Source: an uncultured Dysgonomonas sp.
GTDB taxonomy: Bacteria > Bacteroidota > Bacteroidia > Bacteroidales > Dysgonomonadaceae
Length of the DNA stretch: 64,000 bases
Direction: 5' to 3'
Assembly: GCA_937995835.1 (NCBI GenBank)
Contig: CALKIV010000028.1
Location: forward strand, 131,624-195,623
The position numbers and the translations under genes were made by a program. The notes under the pieces were generated by a model that saw only the letters and a program-made list of their open reading frames with translations, made no database searches and was not told the DNA's origin. Of this stretch, positions 28,537 to 37,765 are shown in pieces; positions within the stretch are counted from its first letter, which is position 1, and every line of letters starts with the position of its first letter.

Positions 28537-30603
28537 TTATTCGGTCATCCTCTTAATGATTCCGTAAGCAGCTACGATACCTCCCTCACCAGCTTTTCTC
28601 ATATCATCCAAGGCTCTCTCCTTATCTTTGATCTGAAATCTTGCAAGCCCTCGGTTATAGTATGCTTCATAGAAAGAAGGGTTCTGCTTGATGGCCTCAT
28701 TATAATCTAGAATAGCACTTCGGAAATCATTCTGAGAGTATTTAATATTTCCTCTATTAAAGTAAGTGTAGGCAAACTCAGGATTGAGCTCCACCACTTT
28801 GTTATAATTACGGAGAATCAGCTCATACTCCATCTTCGTTGGATCTGCAAAAACAGCTTGTGTTGCAGATATTTGATCATTAGGATTCATCACCCCACCT
28901 TTACCAATCACACCTGCCTTGCTTTCCACTGCTTCGTAATCAAGAGAGTAGTCTTTTAATTCCAGCTGTTTGCTATACACAACCGCCTGACAGAAATACG
29001 CTAATGTAAAATTAGGGTCTAGATTGATTGCTTTAGAAAGATCTTGCGCCGAGCTCTGGAAATCTTGAACCAACATGAAGTCTATGGCTCTAGCAAAATA
29101 CAGTTTAGCATTCAGAGAGTCTGCTTCTATTTTGCCTGAGAGATTATTTATTGAATTAAAGTGATCATCAATTTGCAAGGAATTTAAAGGAGCTTCATCA
29201 TTAGTCAAACGAATTCCTTTTGGCATCATTCCACTTTCGTTGATCGTTTGTATCAATTTACTATAGTAAACTCGTGTCCTGAGCTCATCTGTTTTTGCAT
29301 AATAGGTCAATGTGAAAGATGGCTCTAGGTCAATTGAAACATTTTTATTTTGAACCCGACCTCTCCTCTCATTGGTATATTTACTTTTTTCTTGCTCAGA
29401 GTTATCAGCCACCACCAACAGATTAAATTTATCTAGATCATCATCAGACTCATCTCTAGTTTTGTTCTTTCTGTCTTCGGCTTTCTTATCCTCAGCCTTT
29501 TTGTCATAGTTTTTAAGTGCCAGAAGTTCTATATTTCTACCAGCCTCATAATCTTGTTCGGCTCCTTTGAGGTCTTTCTTTTCTCGCTTGATCTGCGCTC
29601 TTGCATAATAACCTTCAAAATAATCAGGATATTTTTCAAGAATTCGATTCACATCTTCAATGGCCCCATCATAGTCGGCAGTAGCAGTTCTCAGAAATGC
29701 CCTATTGTAGATAGCCATATAGTTGTTCGGTTCAAACCTAAGCACCACATCAAAGTCCTCGATAGCATTATTATTGTCTCCAACCTGTGCACGCAAAAGA
29801 CCTCGATTGAAACGTCCTATTATGTTGTTTGGATCAGATTCCACCACCTTGTCGTAGTCAGCCATTGCTCCACGTAGATCATTGGTAGAATATTTGACCA
29901 ATCCTCGATTGATATAATTCCCTATGGCTAGTGGGTCCAGATTGATCGCCTCATTCAAGTCAACCAAGGCGCTATCATATTGCTGTGTGTGAAAATACAA
30001 GACACCTCGCATCCCATAGGGTTGAGCATCATACTTATTCAGATTTACAGCATAGTTGAAATTATCAAAGGCTTTAAGAGTATCGCCACTCTCGGTATAC
30101 ATTGCCCCTTTGACAAGATAGCCTTGGGAATATTTGGGATGTAGTTCTGTCAGTTGATTCAGTGCTGTTTCAGCCTCTGCATACTCCTTCAACTGCATAT
30201 GTACGATACCTGTATTGATCAAAGAAAAGCGATCATGAGGATTGGAATTTAAGGCTTTATTATAATCCTCTAAGGCCTCTTTATATTTTTCTTGCCCTTG
30301 CCTAGCATCAGCTCTCAACTGATAAGCACGTGTCATAAAAGGATTTCGCTCAACGGCAAGCGTACAATCATCTTCAGTCCCCTTAAGGTCTTCAAGATAA
30401 TATTTAGCTACAGCTCTAAAAAAATAAGGTTCAGCCAAATAAGGCTTCGCCTGTATTACTTGGTTGAAATATTGAATAGCAAGTATATAGTCTTCGTAAT
30501 ATAGGGCATTACGCCCTATTATCATTACTCTGTCAGTATTTATTTGTGCACTAATGTTTAAGTAACAAACAAGAGACAGTATGATAGTCAGCAATTTTTT
30601 CAC
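28537..30603 (-). CDS. Exported tetratricopeptide-repeat protein
   Basis: 688 residues with a signal peptide ending near YLNISAQ. Residues about 30-360 hold roughly ten TPR units of 34 residues (pattern such as AYNRAFLRTATADYDGAIEDV and AIKQNPSFYEAYYNRGLARF). A charged lysine/aspartate linker (about 370-410) separates them from a middle region without repeats; two or three more TPRs close the protein. Such proteins are scaffolds in the periplasm or at the outer membrane. It lies 105 bases downstream of the Wzc-like gene and may assist polysaccharide export, but it also has a possible promoter of its own. Confidence 0.85.
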   Translation of the reverse strand: MKKLLTIILSLVCYLNISAQINTDRVMIIGRNALYYEDYILAIQYFNQVIQAKPYLAEPYFFRAVAKYYLEDLKGTEDDCTLAVERNPFMTRAYQLRADARQGQEKYKEALEDYNKALNSNPHDRFSLINTGIVHMQLKEYAEAETALNQLTELHPKYSQGYLVKGAMYTESGDTLKAFDNFNYAVNLNKYDAQPYGMRGVLYFHTQQYDSALVDLNEAINLDPLAIGNYINRGLVKYSTNDLRGAMADYDKVVESDPNNIIGRFNRGLLRAQVGDNNNAIEDFDVVLRFEPNNYMAIYNRAFLRTATADYDGAIEDVNRILEKYPDYFEGYYARAQIKREKKDLKGAEQDYEAGRNIELLALKNYDKKAEDKKAEDRKNKTRDESDDDLDKFNLLVVADNSEQEKSKYTNERRGRVQNKNVSIDLEPSFTLTYYAKTDELRTRVYYSKLIQTINESGMMPKGIRLTNDEAPLNSLQIDDHFNSINNLSGKIEADSLNAKLYFARAIDFMLVQDFQSSAQDLSKAINLDPNFTLAYFCQAVVYSKQLELKDYSLDYEAVESKAGVIGKGGVMNPNDQISATQAVFADPTKMEYELILRNYNKVVELNPEFAYTYFNRGNIKYSQNDFRSAILDYNEAIKQNPSFYEAYYNRGLARFQIKDKERALDDMRKAGEGGIVAAYGIIKRMTE

Positions 30604-30641
30604 AGGTTCGGATAATATTATATGTTTATATTACTAACAGA

Positions 30642-30649
30642 CAAATATA
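30642..30649 (-). promoter_or_regulatory. -7 element for the TPR-protein gene
   Basis: Minus-strand TATATTTG fits TAnnTTTG, 38 bases before the start. It would let the TPR gene be transcribed apart from the export genes. Confidence 0.45.
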
Positions 30650-30708
30650 TAAATTATACTTAGACTAAGAATATAGAGACATACAACATGGTCTCCTTTT
30701 AATTTTTT

Positions 30709-33108
30709 TTAGTTTTCATAATAATCGTCATGATAGTATGAGTTTCTCTTCAGATAATATGATTTATCACCATAATACCTTGATGTTCCATAGTAGCCTT
30801 CTCGTCCTTTTACGTCATTGAACACTAGAGCCATATTATCAATTCCATCATATCGCATCTGCGATACAACGCTCTTGAAGAATGATTTGTTGGTTTTTGC
30901 TCTACGCACAACAAATAGAGTAACATCCACAAGTTTAGCTAGAATATATGCATCTGACACAAGCCCAACAGGGCTACAGTCAACCACCACATAGTCATAT
31001 TTTTCTTGCAAGATCTTTAACAAATCTTGCGTTTTCTTCGTTTTGATAAGCTCACTCGGATTAGGAGGCAAGGTTCCGGCAGTAATAATATCGAAACCGT
31101 AATCTGGATGTGAGATAGTTATCTCATCTAATGTCACTTGTCCAATCAGATAGTTAGAGACTCCTCGTTGAGCTTCTATCTTCAAGGTTTTTGCCACTGA
31201 TGGACGGCGCAAGTCAAGGTCAATAACAACTACTTTTTTGCCCATCAACTGATAGACAGAAGCCATATTTACAGCAATGAAAGTTTTTCCATCTGCAGGC
31301 TCTGATGATGTTACCAGCGTTGTAATCTTGTTTTCTCGCTGTGCCAGATACTCCACCCGAACCCTCATACTTCGGAATGATTCGGCAAAACTGGACTTGG
31401 GATAGTTTTTGACAAGAACCACTCCTCGACTCAATTTTTTAGCCACATTCTCAATGGCCGCAATAACAGTCAATCCAGACAGTTTTTCGCATTCTTCTTT
31501 CGACGCTATTGTAAAATTCAGCACCTCTTCTTTTAGGACAATGAAGATAAAAGGCAGAATAAGAGCGAACATCAAATGTGACATCACATTCTGCGACAAT
31601 ACTCCTCCATTCCACGCTCCTCCAGTTTGTCGAGGGGCTTCCCAGATTTCATTATCAGGTACATTGGACTCTTTTTGCAAGAGAGCTTCATTTCGCATTT
31701 GTCTGAGATATTGGTCATATCTTTCATATGCGTTATACTCATTCTGATACATTAAGAGGTCTCGTTCCTGAGATGGGAGATTATTTATTTTAAGTTCTAA
31801 TAATTCATACTTGTCAACGAGTTGATCTTTTCTACGTTGCAATACGTTTTGTTGAATCTGAATATATTCTAAAATATTAGTACGAGCCTCATTCACTTCA
31901 TTGACTTTCTTTTCGTATGCCGGATGCTTGACTCCCATATTTCTATATGAACGCACCAAATTATTGTAAGACTCTACATAACCTGGAAGTGCACCCAAAG
32001 TTTCTATTCCTGCAAAACCAAGTGGCAGCACAAGCTCTTTATCCTCAAGTATTCCCTCTGTAACAGTCTGCGTCATCAATAAAAGTGTTCTTTCGATCAC
32101 AGCCAACTGTCCTTTCTCCTGATCAGCTGTTTCTATCTCATGACGAAGTCCGGGTGACGTCACCTCATATACTCCGGTAAAACGCTGAAACTCATTCAAG
32201 CTGATTCTAGAAATCACCAAGGAATCATTAACAATCTTCAACTGTTTATCTATAAATGAGATTGTCAGATCAGCACGTTCGTTTTTTAAGTGAAGATTGT
32301 ACTTCTGGAATTCATCTAACAGCACCCTCAAATAGTCCACATCTCTTTGAGGTACCGGCCCTGACATAGAAACGCTCATTGCATTAGAATCTTTGCTAGG
32401 CGTTGACCCTACCCTTCCGTGGAACATTCCCATCAAACTACCTTTAGTAAGAAGCCTAAAGGAAAAAGGGGTAAAGTTATCAGTATAGTTACCGGTTTTC
32501 GATAGTTTTATTTTAAAGAAGTCCTTATCCTCAATCACTCTTCCATAAGGAACTTTGATAGAGTATGGTTTTAAGCCTGTTTTTTCATCACCTTCATAAT
32601 ATATACGACAATTATTCTCATCAACAGGAGCAACGTTGAACGAGCGGCTATACCCCAAGTCTGTTGCATAATAGATCGTATCCACCTGAACAGGTTTAGA
32701 TGAGTATATGTTTAGTGTCTTGAAACGATCTGTCACGAAATAATCCACATACATGCTGTGAGGCAAGGAGCTGACTGTTCTTTCCGTCATTTCATGCGAA
32801 CTAAGAACAACTCCTAGATTCTTCGCATTACGAAGAATTGTCCCCATGTCAACAGCTCCACCCGTTATCCTTGAGTTACCACGTGCTTCAAGCATCAAAA
32901 GTGCACTCACGCTATACTGTGGCACCCATGATTTATTTTCTAAATGAGCAATAAACCAGAAAAGAGGTACTGTGAAAGCAAATAAATACCAGTTCTTCAA
33001 AAGGCGATAAAACCAAAGGACGAAATCGAACTTGAATGTCGTTTTTGATTTTATTTCCTCAAAATAAGGGTCATTTACTAATATAGTAGGTTTATTATCA
33101 TCCATCAT
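30709..33108 (-). CDS. Wzc-like polysaccharide co-polymerase and tyrosine autokinase
   Basis: 799 residues. Two membrane helices (about 36-56 and 525-545) flank a large periplasmic domain with coiled coils. The cytoplasmic BY-kinase domain has Walker A SEPADGKT (Lys608), Walker A' VVVIDLDLRRPS and Walker B VVVDCSPVG. The C-terminal 26 residues form a cluster of more than ten tyrosines, the expected autophosphorylation tail. These proteins control chain length and export of capsule or exopolysaccharide together with a Wza-type channel; two such genes lie just upstream. No glycosyltransferase or polymerase genes are nearby, so the polysaccharide made must be encoded elsewhere. Confidence 0.93.
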   Translation of the reverse strand: MMDDNKPTILVNDPYFEEIKSKTTFKFDFVLWFYRLLKNWYLFAFTVPLFWFIAHLENKSWVPQYSVSALLMLEARGNSRITGGAVDMGTILRNAKNLGVVLSSHEMTERTVSSLPHSMYVDYFVTDRFKTLNIYSSKPVQVDTIYYATDLGYSRSFNVAPVDENNCRIYYEGDEKTGLKPYSIKVPYGRVIEDKDFFKIKLSKTGNYTDNFTPFSFRLLTKGSLMGMFHGRVGSTPSKDSNAMSVSMSGPVPQRDVDYLRVLLDEFQKYNLHLKNERADLTISFIDKQLKIVNDSLVISRISLNEFQRFTGVYEVTSPGLRHEIETADQEKGQLAVIERTLLLMTQTVTEGILEDKELVLPLGFAGIETLGALPGYVESYNNLVRSYRNMGVKHPAYEKKVNEVNEARTNILEYIQIQQNVLQRRKDQLVDKYELLELKINNLPSQERDLLMYQNEYNAYERYDQYLRQMRNEALLQKESNVPDNEIWEAPRQTGGAWNGGVLSQNVMSHLMFALILPFIFIVLKEEVLNFTIASKEECEKLSGLTVIAAIENVAKKLSRGVVLVKNYPKSSFAESFRSMRVRVEYLAQRENKITTLVTSSEPADGKTFIAVNMASVYQLMGKKVVVIDLDLRRPSVAKTLKIEAQRGVSNYLIGQVTLDEITISHPDYGFDIITAGTLPPNPSELIKTKKTQDLLKILQEKYDYVVVDCSPVGLVSDAYILAKLVDVTLFVVRRAKTNKSFFKSVVSQMRYDGIDNMALVFNDVKGREGYYGTSRYYGDKSYYLKRNSYYHDDYYEN

Positions 33109-33128
33109 CTAGATCTGTTCCATTTGTT

Positions 33129-33896
33129 TTAAAACTTGTACTTCGACACCACAAACAAAGTTGTCAGAGGCACTAAAACCATGTTGACAAAGGCACTAAT
33201 AGAGGTTACATTAAAGAATGCATTCTTGTTCGTAGAGAAATAGATCACATCATTAGGCTTAATGTAATAAAATTGCGACTCTACAACCTCTTGTGTTCTC
33301 AAGTCAAACTCTTTTATGATATCATGCCCATCTGCTCCTCTTCTGATTATCTTCACTCGGCTTAAATCCATCTTCCCAGTTGTTTGACCGGAAACAGCCA
33401 GAGCTTGATAGATAGTCATATTCTCTTTATATACTCGATACTCTCCTTGCTTATCATTAGCATAAACATAGAACATATTATTGAGAAGAGTAATTTTCAC
33501 TTGCGCATCAACAATAGACTCACGCATCACATCTTGAATCTTAATCTCAGCTTCTTGAATCGTCAGACCAATGACCTCTACTGATCCAAAGAATGGAATA
33601 ATAATAGTTCCATCCTCATAAACAACAAGTCCTAAACCTCTTGAATCAGCTACATTACTAGAGATTACAGTATTGAACATGTTTCTAGTTTCTTCATCTG
33701 CCGTAGAGATCTTACATGCTATATTATCTCTAACAGACAACCTATATTCCTCAAACTGTTGCAACCTATAACTTGCTGTATCTATAGGAATATTATGCTG
33801 CATATAGTTCGTTTCTTCACTTGATATGCATGAAGAGAAAATCACTATCAAGAGAAATGATAGTATTGCAACACAATATAATATCAATCTCTGCAT
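33129..33896 (-). CDS. Wza-like polysaccharide export lipoprotein (second of a tandem pair)
   Basis: 255 residues with a lipoprotein signal (IVIFSSC, Cys23). A polysaccharide-export domain (EEYRLSVRDNIAC, VYEDGTIIIPFFGSVEVIGLTIQEAE) is followed by an SLBB-like domain (NMTIYQALAVSGQTT, YYIKPNDVIYF) and a hydrophobic C-terminal segment. Wza proteins form the outer-membrane exit channel for capsule polysaccharide. It is a diverged paralogue of the gene ending one base upstream and precedes the Wzc-like kinase by 20 bases. The first half differs clearly from its twin. Confidence 0.87.
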   Translation of the reverse strand: MQRLILYCVAILSFLLIVIFSSCISSEETNYMQHNIPIDTASYRLQQFEEYRLSVRDNIACKISTADEETRNMFNTVISSNVADSRGLGLVVYEDGTIIIPFFGSVEVIGLTIQEAEIKIQDVMRESIVDAQVKITLLNNMFYVYANDKQGEYRVYKENMTIYQALAVSGQTTGKMDLSRVKIIRRGADGHDIIKEFDLRTQEVVESQFYYIKPNDVIYFSTNKNAFFNVTSISAFVNMVLVPLTTLFVVSKYKF

Positions 33897-33897
33897 C

Positions 33898-34722
33898 CTA
33901 GAATAATTTAAATGCCATTACTAATATAGATGTGAAAGAAGTAATTAGACCAAAGAAGCCTAGGAAGGAGTTTGTAGCTCCAAAGAACTTGGCTTTTGCT
34001 TGTGGAAAGTAAATCACATCGTTGGGCTGTATGTAGTAAAACTCTGTATTGACAATATCTTTGCTTCTCAAATCAAATGTCTTCACCTGAGTTCCTCCAT
34101 TCACTTGTCGAAGGATGGTCACACTATTTCTTTTAGAATAATCGCTAAGATTACCTGCGATAGACAAAGCCTGAAAGATCGTCATATTATTAGATTTCAT
34201 CTCCACACGTCTTGAACCTGAATCGCCAATCACACTAAAGAAATTATTCCTAAGTGTAACATTTACAGAGGCATGCTCACTCAACTCCTGAATTCTACTA
34301 GTAATCAACTTACGTGCCTCCAACAGGGTTAGATCAGCCACATAAATACGTCCTAGATAAGGAAAATTGATAGTCCCGTCAGCATAAACAGGTATTGGTG
34401 TCACATTTCTAGTTCCCTCTTCCGCTCTTACACCTCCCCATGCAGAAAGATCATCTAAACGATTGGAAACCATAGACGGGGTGTAGCCTTGAAACAACTT
34501 AGAAGTTTCTGTATCCTCCTGATCCCAAAGGTAGACAACGATCTGCAAAAGGTCTCCAGGGATAATACGATATTCGTCTGGAGGAGGAATGGTGCTATAA
34601 TCTTTTTTTATGTCTTGCAGGAGGTTTGTGTCTTTACTTGTCACACAAGAAGAAAAAAAAGCAACTGTTAATATAAAAAAAACAGTTATCTGAAAAACAC
34701 CCCTTACTCTTCTCCCAATCAT
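33898..34722 (-). CDS. Wza-like polysaccharide export lipoprotein (first of a tandem pair)
   Basis: 274 residues with a lipoprotein signal (VAFFSSC, Cys26). The export domain is canonical (DEYRIIPGDLLQIVVY, VYADGTINFPYLGRIYVADLTLLEA), with an SLBB-like domain (NMTIFQALSIAGNLSDYSK, YYIQPNDVIYFPQ) and a hydrophobic C-terminus (about 248-272). It is the more typical of the two Wza-like proteins. It starts two bases after def ends, which puts polysaccharide export in the same transcription unit as def and ruvX. Confidence 0.88.
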   Translation of the reverse strand: MIGRRVRGVFQITVFFILTVAFFSSCVTSKDTNLLQDIKKDYSTIPPPDEYRIIPGDLLQIVVYLWDQEDTETSKLFQGYTPSMVSNRLDDLSAWGGVRAEEGTRNVTPIPVYADGTINFPYLGRIYVADLTLLEARKLITSRIQELSEHASVNVTLRNNFFSVIGDSGSRRVEMKSNNMTIFQALSIAGNLSDYSKRNSVTILRQVNGGTQVKTFDLRSKDIVNTEFYYIQPNDVIYFPQAKAKFFGATNSFLGFFGLITSFTSILVMAFKLF

Positions 34723-34724
34723 TT

Positions 34725-35279
34725 CTATCTTACAATTTTGGTCTTATACGAAGTCCCTACTTTTCCTTTCACCATATTATTCAGCTTGCTTTTAAGCAAT
34801 TGCCTGCGAATAGCAGAAAGCTTATCTACAAACAAGATGCCATCTATATGGTCATATTCATGTTGAATACACCTTGAGAAAAACTCACTAAACTCTTCAT
34901 CATGTTTAACAAAGTTTTCGTCCATATATTGTATTCTGATTGTTTCTTCTCTCTCCACAGTCTCATGAATGCCCGGCAAGCTCAAACATCCTTCTTCCAA
35001 TTTCACCATTTCACCTTTACGCTCAACGATTTGTGGATTGATAAATACTTTCTTGAATCCCCCATATTGAGGATTATCCTCCGCCAATGGCTCTAGATCT
35101 ACCACAAAAAGCCTGATATCCAAACCTATTTGTGGAGCAGCCAAGCCAATTCCATCAGCGGCATACATTGTCTCGAACATATTATCGATTAACTGCTTAA
35201 GATTAGGATAATCAGCATCGATATCTTTACAAACTTTTCTTAGTACTGGTTGACCGTATAAATATATTGGTAAGATCAT
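34725..35279 (-). CDS. def: Peptide deformylase (cytoplasmic)
   Basis: 184 residues with the three deformylase motifs: [18 protein letters not shown] and QHEYDHIDG, which supply the Gln, Cys and two His plus Glu of the metal site. It removes the formyl group from the initiator methionine of new proteins. No signal peptide. It lies nine bases after ruvX and two bases before a Wza-like gene. A second, exported homologue is at 37766. Confidence 0.96.
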   Translation of the reverse strand: MILPIYLYGQPVLRKVCKDIDADYPNLKQLIDNMFETMYAADGIGLAAPQIGLDIRLFVVDLEPLAEDNPQYGGFKKVFINPQIVERKGEMVKLEEGCLSLPGIHETVEREETIRIQYMDENFVKHDEEFSEFFSRCIQHEYDHIDGILFVDKLSAIRRQLLKSKLNNMVKGKVGTSYKTKIVR

Positions 35280-35288
35280 ATAATATTA

Positions 35289-35717
35289 TTACTCTCTGTT
35301 TCTAAATTTCAAACTTTCCATGTAGTCTTGCAAAATGATTGTAGCACTTATTTCGTCCACAAGTGCCTTATTTTGTCTATCTTTCTTTTTAAGCCCTCCT
35401 GCTAACATTGCTTTTTGTGCCAAAGACGAGGTAAACCTCTCATCGTAAAACTCTATTTTCAGGTCGGGATATATGGCTTGTAGCTTCTTTACAAAGGGTT
35501 GAATATGCTGCATGTTTTCAGAATATTCATTTTTCATTGTTTTAGGAAGACCAACCACTACACAATCAACCTCTTCCTTTTCAAGATATTCCTTGAAAAA
35601 GTCGAAAATTTTATGTGTAGGCACAGTAGTCAGCCCATTTGCTATAATCTGCAATGAATCAGACACTGCTACTCCTGTTCTTTTTGTCCCGTAATCAACG
35701 GCCATCAATCGCCCCAT
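35289..35717 (-). CDS. ruvX: RuvX/YqgF-family nuclease
   Basis: 142 residues with the RNase H-like fold of the YqgF family: MAVDYGTKRTGVAVSD carries the first catalytic Asp, VVGLPKTMKNEYSEN the conserved loop, YDERFTSSLAQ the Glu and VDEISATIILQDY the final Asp. Members trim the 5' end of 16S rRNA or act on Holliday junctions. It is first in the unit reading ruvX-def-export genes, with a promoter just upstream. Confidence 0.94.
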   Translation of the reverse strand: MGRLMAVDYGTKRTGVAVSDSLQIIANGLTTVPTHKIFDFFKEYLEKEEVDCVVVGLPKTMKNEYSENMQHIQPFVKKLQAIYPDLKIEFYDERFTSSLAQKAMLAGGLKKKDRQNKALVDEISATIILQDYMESLKFRNRE

Positions 35718-35725
35718 AATAGTGC

Positions 35726-35733
35726 CAAAGATA
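35726..35733 (-). promoter_or_regulatory. -7 element for the ruvX-def-polysaccharide export unit
   Basis: Minus-strand TATCTTTG is the best form of the TAnnTTTG element, nine bases before the ruvX start codon, so the leader would be very short. Confidence 0.6.
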
Positions 35734-35854
35734 ACAAAAAACTCTAAAGAGGTTCATTTATTTATAACATTATTCTGAACAAAGAGTTCCGACAATCTGC
35801 AAATTACCTCCCTAGAATATCTACAAGTACAACAACAAATATATTCCCCTAACG

Positions 35855-36628
35855 CTATGCGTCTTTAAGGTGATCAAAACTTCTACGTTTTAGCTCAAAG
35901 TCCTCACCTAAATACTTCTCTTTTACAATTGCATTACTAGCCAACTCTTCAGCCGAACCTTGAAACAAAACTTTCCCTTCGAAAAGAAGATAAGCCCTAT
36001 CTGTGATGCTCAAAGTCTCATGCACATTGTGGTCAGTAATCAAAATTCCTATGTTTTTATATTTCAGCTTTGCTACAATCTCTTGAATATCTTGCACAGC
36101 AATTGGGTCAACTCCTGCAAATGGTTCATCAAGCATGATAAACTTAGGGTCAATTGCTAGACATCGGGCTATCTCTGCACGCCTACGCTCTCCTCCCGAT
36201 AGTCTATCCCCTAGATTTTTGCGAACTTTATGCAATCCAAACTCATCAATCAAGCTCTCCAGCTTTTCTTTCTGATACTCTTTGGGTTTGTTGGTCATCT
36301 CCAATACAGAACGAATATTATCCTCTACGGTCATCTTCCTGAAAATCGAAGCTTCTTGTGCCAAATAACCGATCCCACTCTGAGCTCGCTTATACACCGG
36401 AAACTTCGTAATCTCCTGATCATTAAGAAATATTTGCCCTTCATTAGGTACAACAAGCCCCACTGTCATATAAAAAGTAGTGGTCTTCCCGGCCCCGTTA
36501 GGTCCTAGAAGTCCCACTATTTCTCCTTGTTTTACTTCAATGGAAACATCATTGACCACAGTACGAGCCCCATACCTCTTAACCAAACCACTGGTGCTGA
36601 GCACCATACTCTTTTGTCCTTGTCCCAT
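35855..36628 (-). CDS. lptB: LPS export ABC transporter ATPase LptB
   Basis: 257 residues with Walker A GPNGAGKT (42-49), the signature LSGGERRR (143-150), Walker B FIMLDEP (163-169) and an H-loop (TDHNV). GYLAQEASIFRKMTVEDNI and DEPFAGVDPIAVQDIQ identify LptB among ABC ATPases. It powers lipopolysaccharide extraction from the inner membrane with LptFG. A charged C-terminal tail of about 15 residues is typical of Bacteroidota. It lies 15 bases after ilvE. Confidence 0.93.
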   Translation of the reverse strand: MGQGQKSMVLSTSGLVKRYGARTVVNDVSIEVKQGEIVGLLGPNGAGKTTTFYMTVGLVVPNEGQIFLNDQEITKFPVYKRAQSGIGYLAQEASIFRKMTVEDNIRSVLEMTNKPKEYQKEKLESLIDEFGLHKVRKNLGDRLSGGERRRAEIARCLAIDPKFIMLDEPFAGVDPIAVQDIQEIVAKLKYKNIGILITDHNVHETLSITDRAYLLFEGKVLFQGSAEELASNAIVKEKYLGEDFELKRRSFDHLKDA

Positions 36629-36643
36629 TTAGTAAGTATAAAT

Positions 36644-37663
36644 TTATTCCAAGATTGTCACCCAACCATGAACATCCGGTTCATCGCCGAGCTGAATTCC
36701 TCTGAGTTTATTATATAGCTTAGTGCTGATTTCACCAGCCTCACCATTTTTTGATATAACATAAGAATGCCCCTCGTCTATATCATCCACTCTAAGCACA
36801 GGGCTAATAACAGCGGCTGTGCCCACTTGCCCTGCCTCTTCAAGCGTTGCAAGCTCTTCAACTCCCATTTGCCTACGCTCTACTTTTAAGCCCAAATCTT
36901 TTGCCAAAACCATCAGGCTATCATTGGTAATAGATGGCAATATAGAGGGAGAAAGTGGTGTAATATATGTATTGTTTTTTATTCCGAAAAAATTAGCTGG
37001 ACCACATTCATCGATATATTTTTTCTCTTTTGCATCAAGATACAAAACAGCAGAATATCCCTTTTCCTTCGCCATATTCCCCGGAACAAGGCTCGCAGCA
37101 TAATTACCTCCGATCTTAATTGTTCCTGTTCCCAATGGAGCAGCACGGTCGTAACCTCTAAAAATGGCGATAGGTGTCGGCTTAAATCCTTCTTTGAAAT
37201 ATGGACCAACCGGCGACACAAACACCACGAACAAGTAGTCTGTTGCTGGTTTAACACCTATACCTGCAGTTGTTCCAATCAGCAATGGACGAATATAGAG
37301 AGAAGCCCCACTTCCATAAGGAGGAATAAAACGCTCGTTTAACTTCACAACCTTCTTTACAGATTCCACGAAAGTATCAACTGGCAACTCAGCCATCATC
37401 ACCCCACGTGAAGAAGCTTGGAGACGTTTAGCATTTTCTTCTAATCTGAAAATCCTAACTTTTCCATCTTTCCCTCTAAAAGCCTTCAGACCCTCAAAAG
37501 CCTCTTGCCCATAATGCAAACAAGTAGCCGCCATATGGAGGTTGATGTGCTCTGAAGTGCTTTCCGTAGGAGCACTCCATTTTCCATCTTTATACTCACT
37601 TCTAACGTTGTAATCCGTCTTAACATACCCGAAGGACAAATTTGCCCAATCTAGTGCTTCCAT
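36644..37663 (-). CDS. ilvE: Branched-chain amino-acid aminotransferase
   Basis: 339 residues, class IV PLP enzyme of the long (type II) form. Motifs: SFGYVKTDYNV, HYGQEAFEGLKAFRGKDG, YIRPLLIGT, KIGGNYAASL, DECGPANFFGI and GTAAVISPV. It exchanges the amino group between glutamate and leucine, isoleucine or valine. It leads a two-gene unit with lptB and has its own promoter. Other ilv/leu genes are not in the window. Confidence 0.95.
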   Translation of the reverse strand: MEALDWANLSFGYVKTDYNVRSEYKDGKWSAPTESTSEHINLHMAATCLHYGQEAFEGLKAFRGKDGKVRIFRLEENAKRLQASSRGVMMAELPVDTFVESVKKVVKLNERFIPPYGSGASLYIRPLLIGTTAGIGVKPATDYLFVVFVSPVGPYFKEGFKPTPIAIFRGYDRAAPLGTGTIKIGGNYAASLVPGNMAKEKGYSAVLYLDAKEKKYIDECGPANFFGIKNNTYITPLSPSILPSITNDSLMVLAKDLGLKVERRQMGVEELATLEEAGQVGTAAVISPVLRVDDIDEGHSYVISKNGEAGEISTKLYNKLRGIQLGDEPDVHGWVTILE

Positions 37664-37690
37664 TGCTTTTGTATTTTATAGTTATTCTTA

Positions 37691-37698
37691 CAAAAATA
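37691..37698 (-). promoter_or_regulatory. -7 element for ilvE-lptB
   Basis: Minus-strand TATTTTTG fits TAnnTTTG, 27 bases before the ilvE start. Confidence 0.5.
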
Positions 37699-37765
37699 TC
37701 ATTTTTACTCCAAAAAACACATCTTTTTGAAAGAATATAGATACTAATTTAAACTTTTAGCTAAT

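Noticed and set aside
28537..30603. Repeated sequence as a possible CRISPR or satellite array
   Set aside because: The periodicity is about 102 bases (34 codons) with varied sequence, explained by TPR units in a coding gene.
30620..30710. GAGAC...GTCTC hairpin with a plus-strand T-run near 30677-30708
   Set aside because: No plus-strand gene ends here, and on the minus strand no T-run follows, so a terminator call is not supported.
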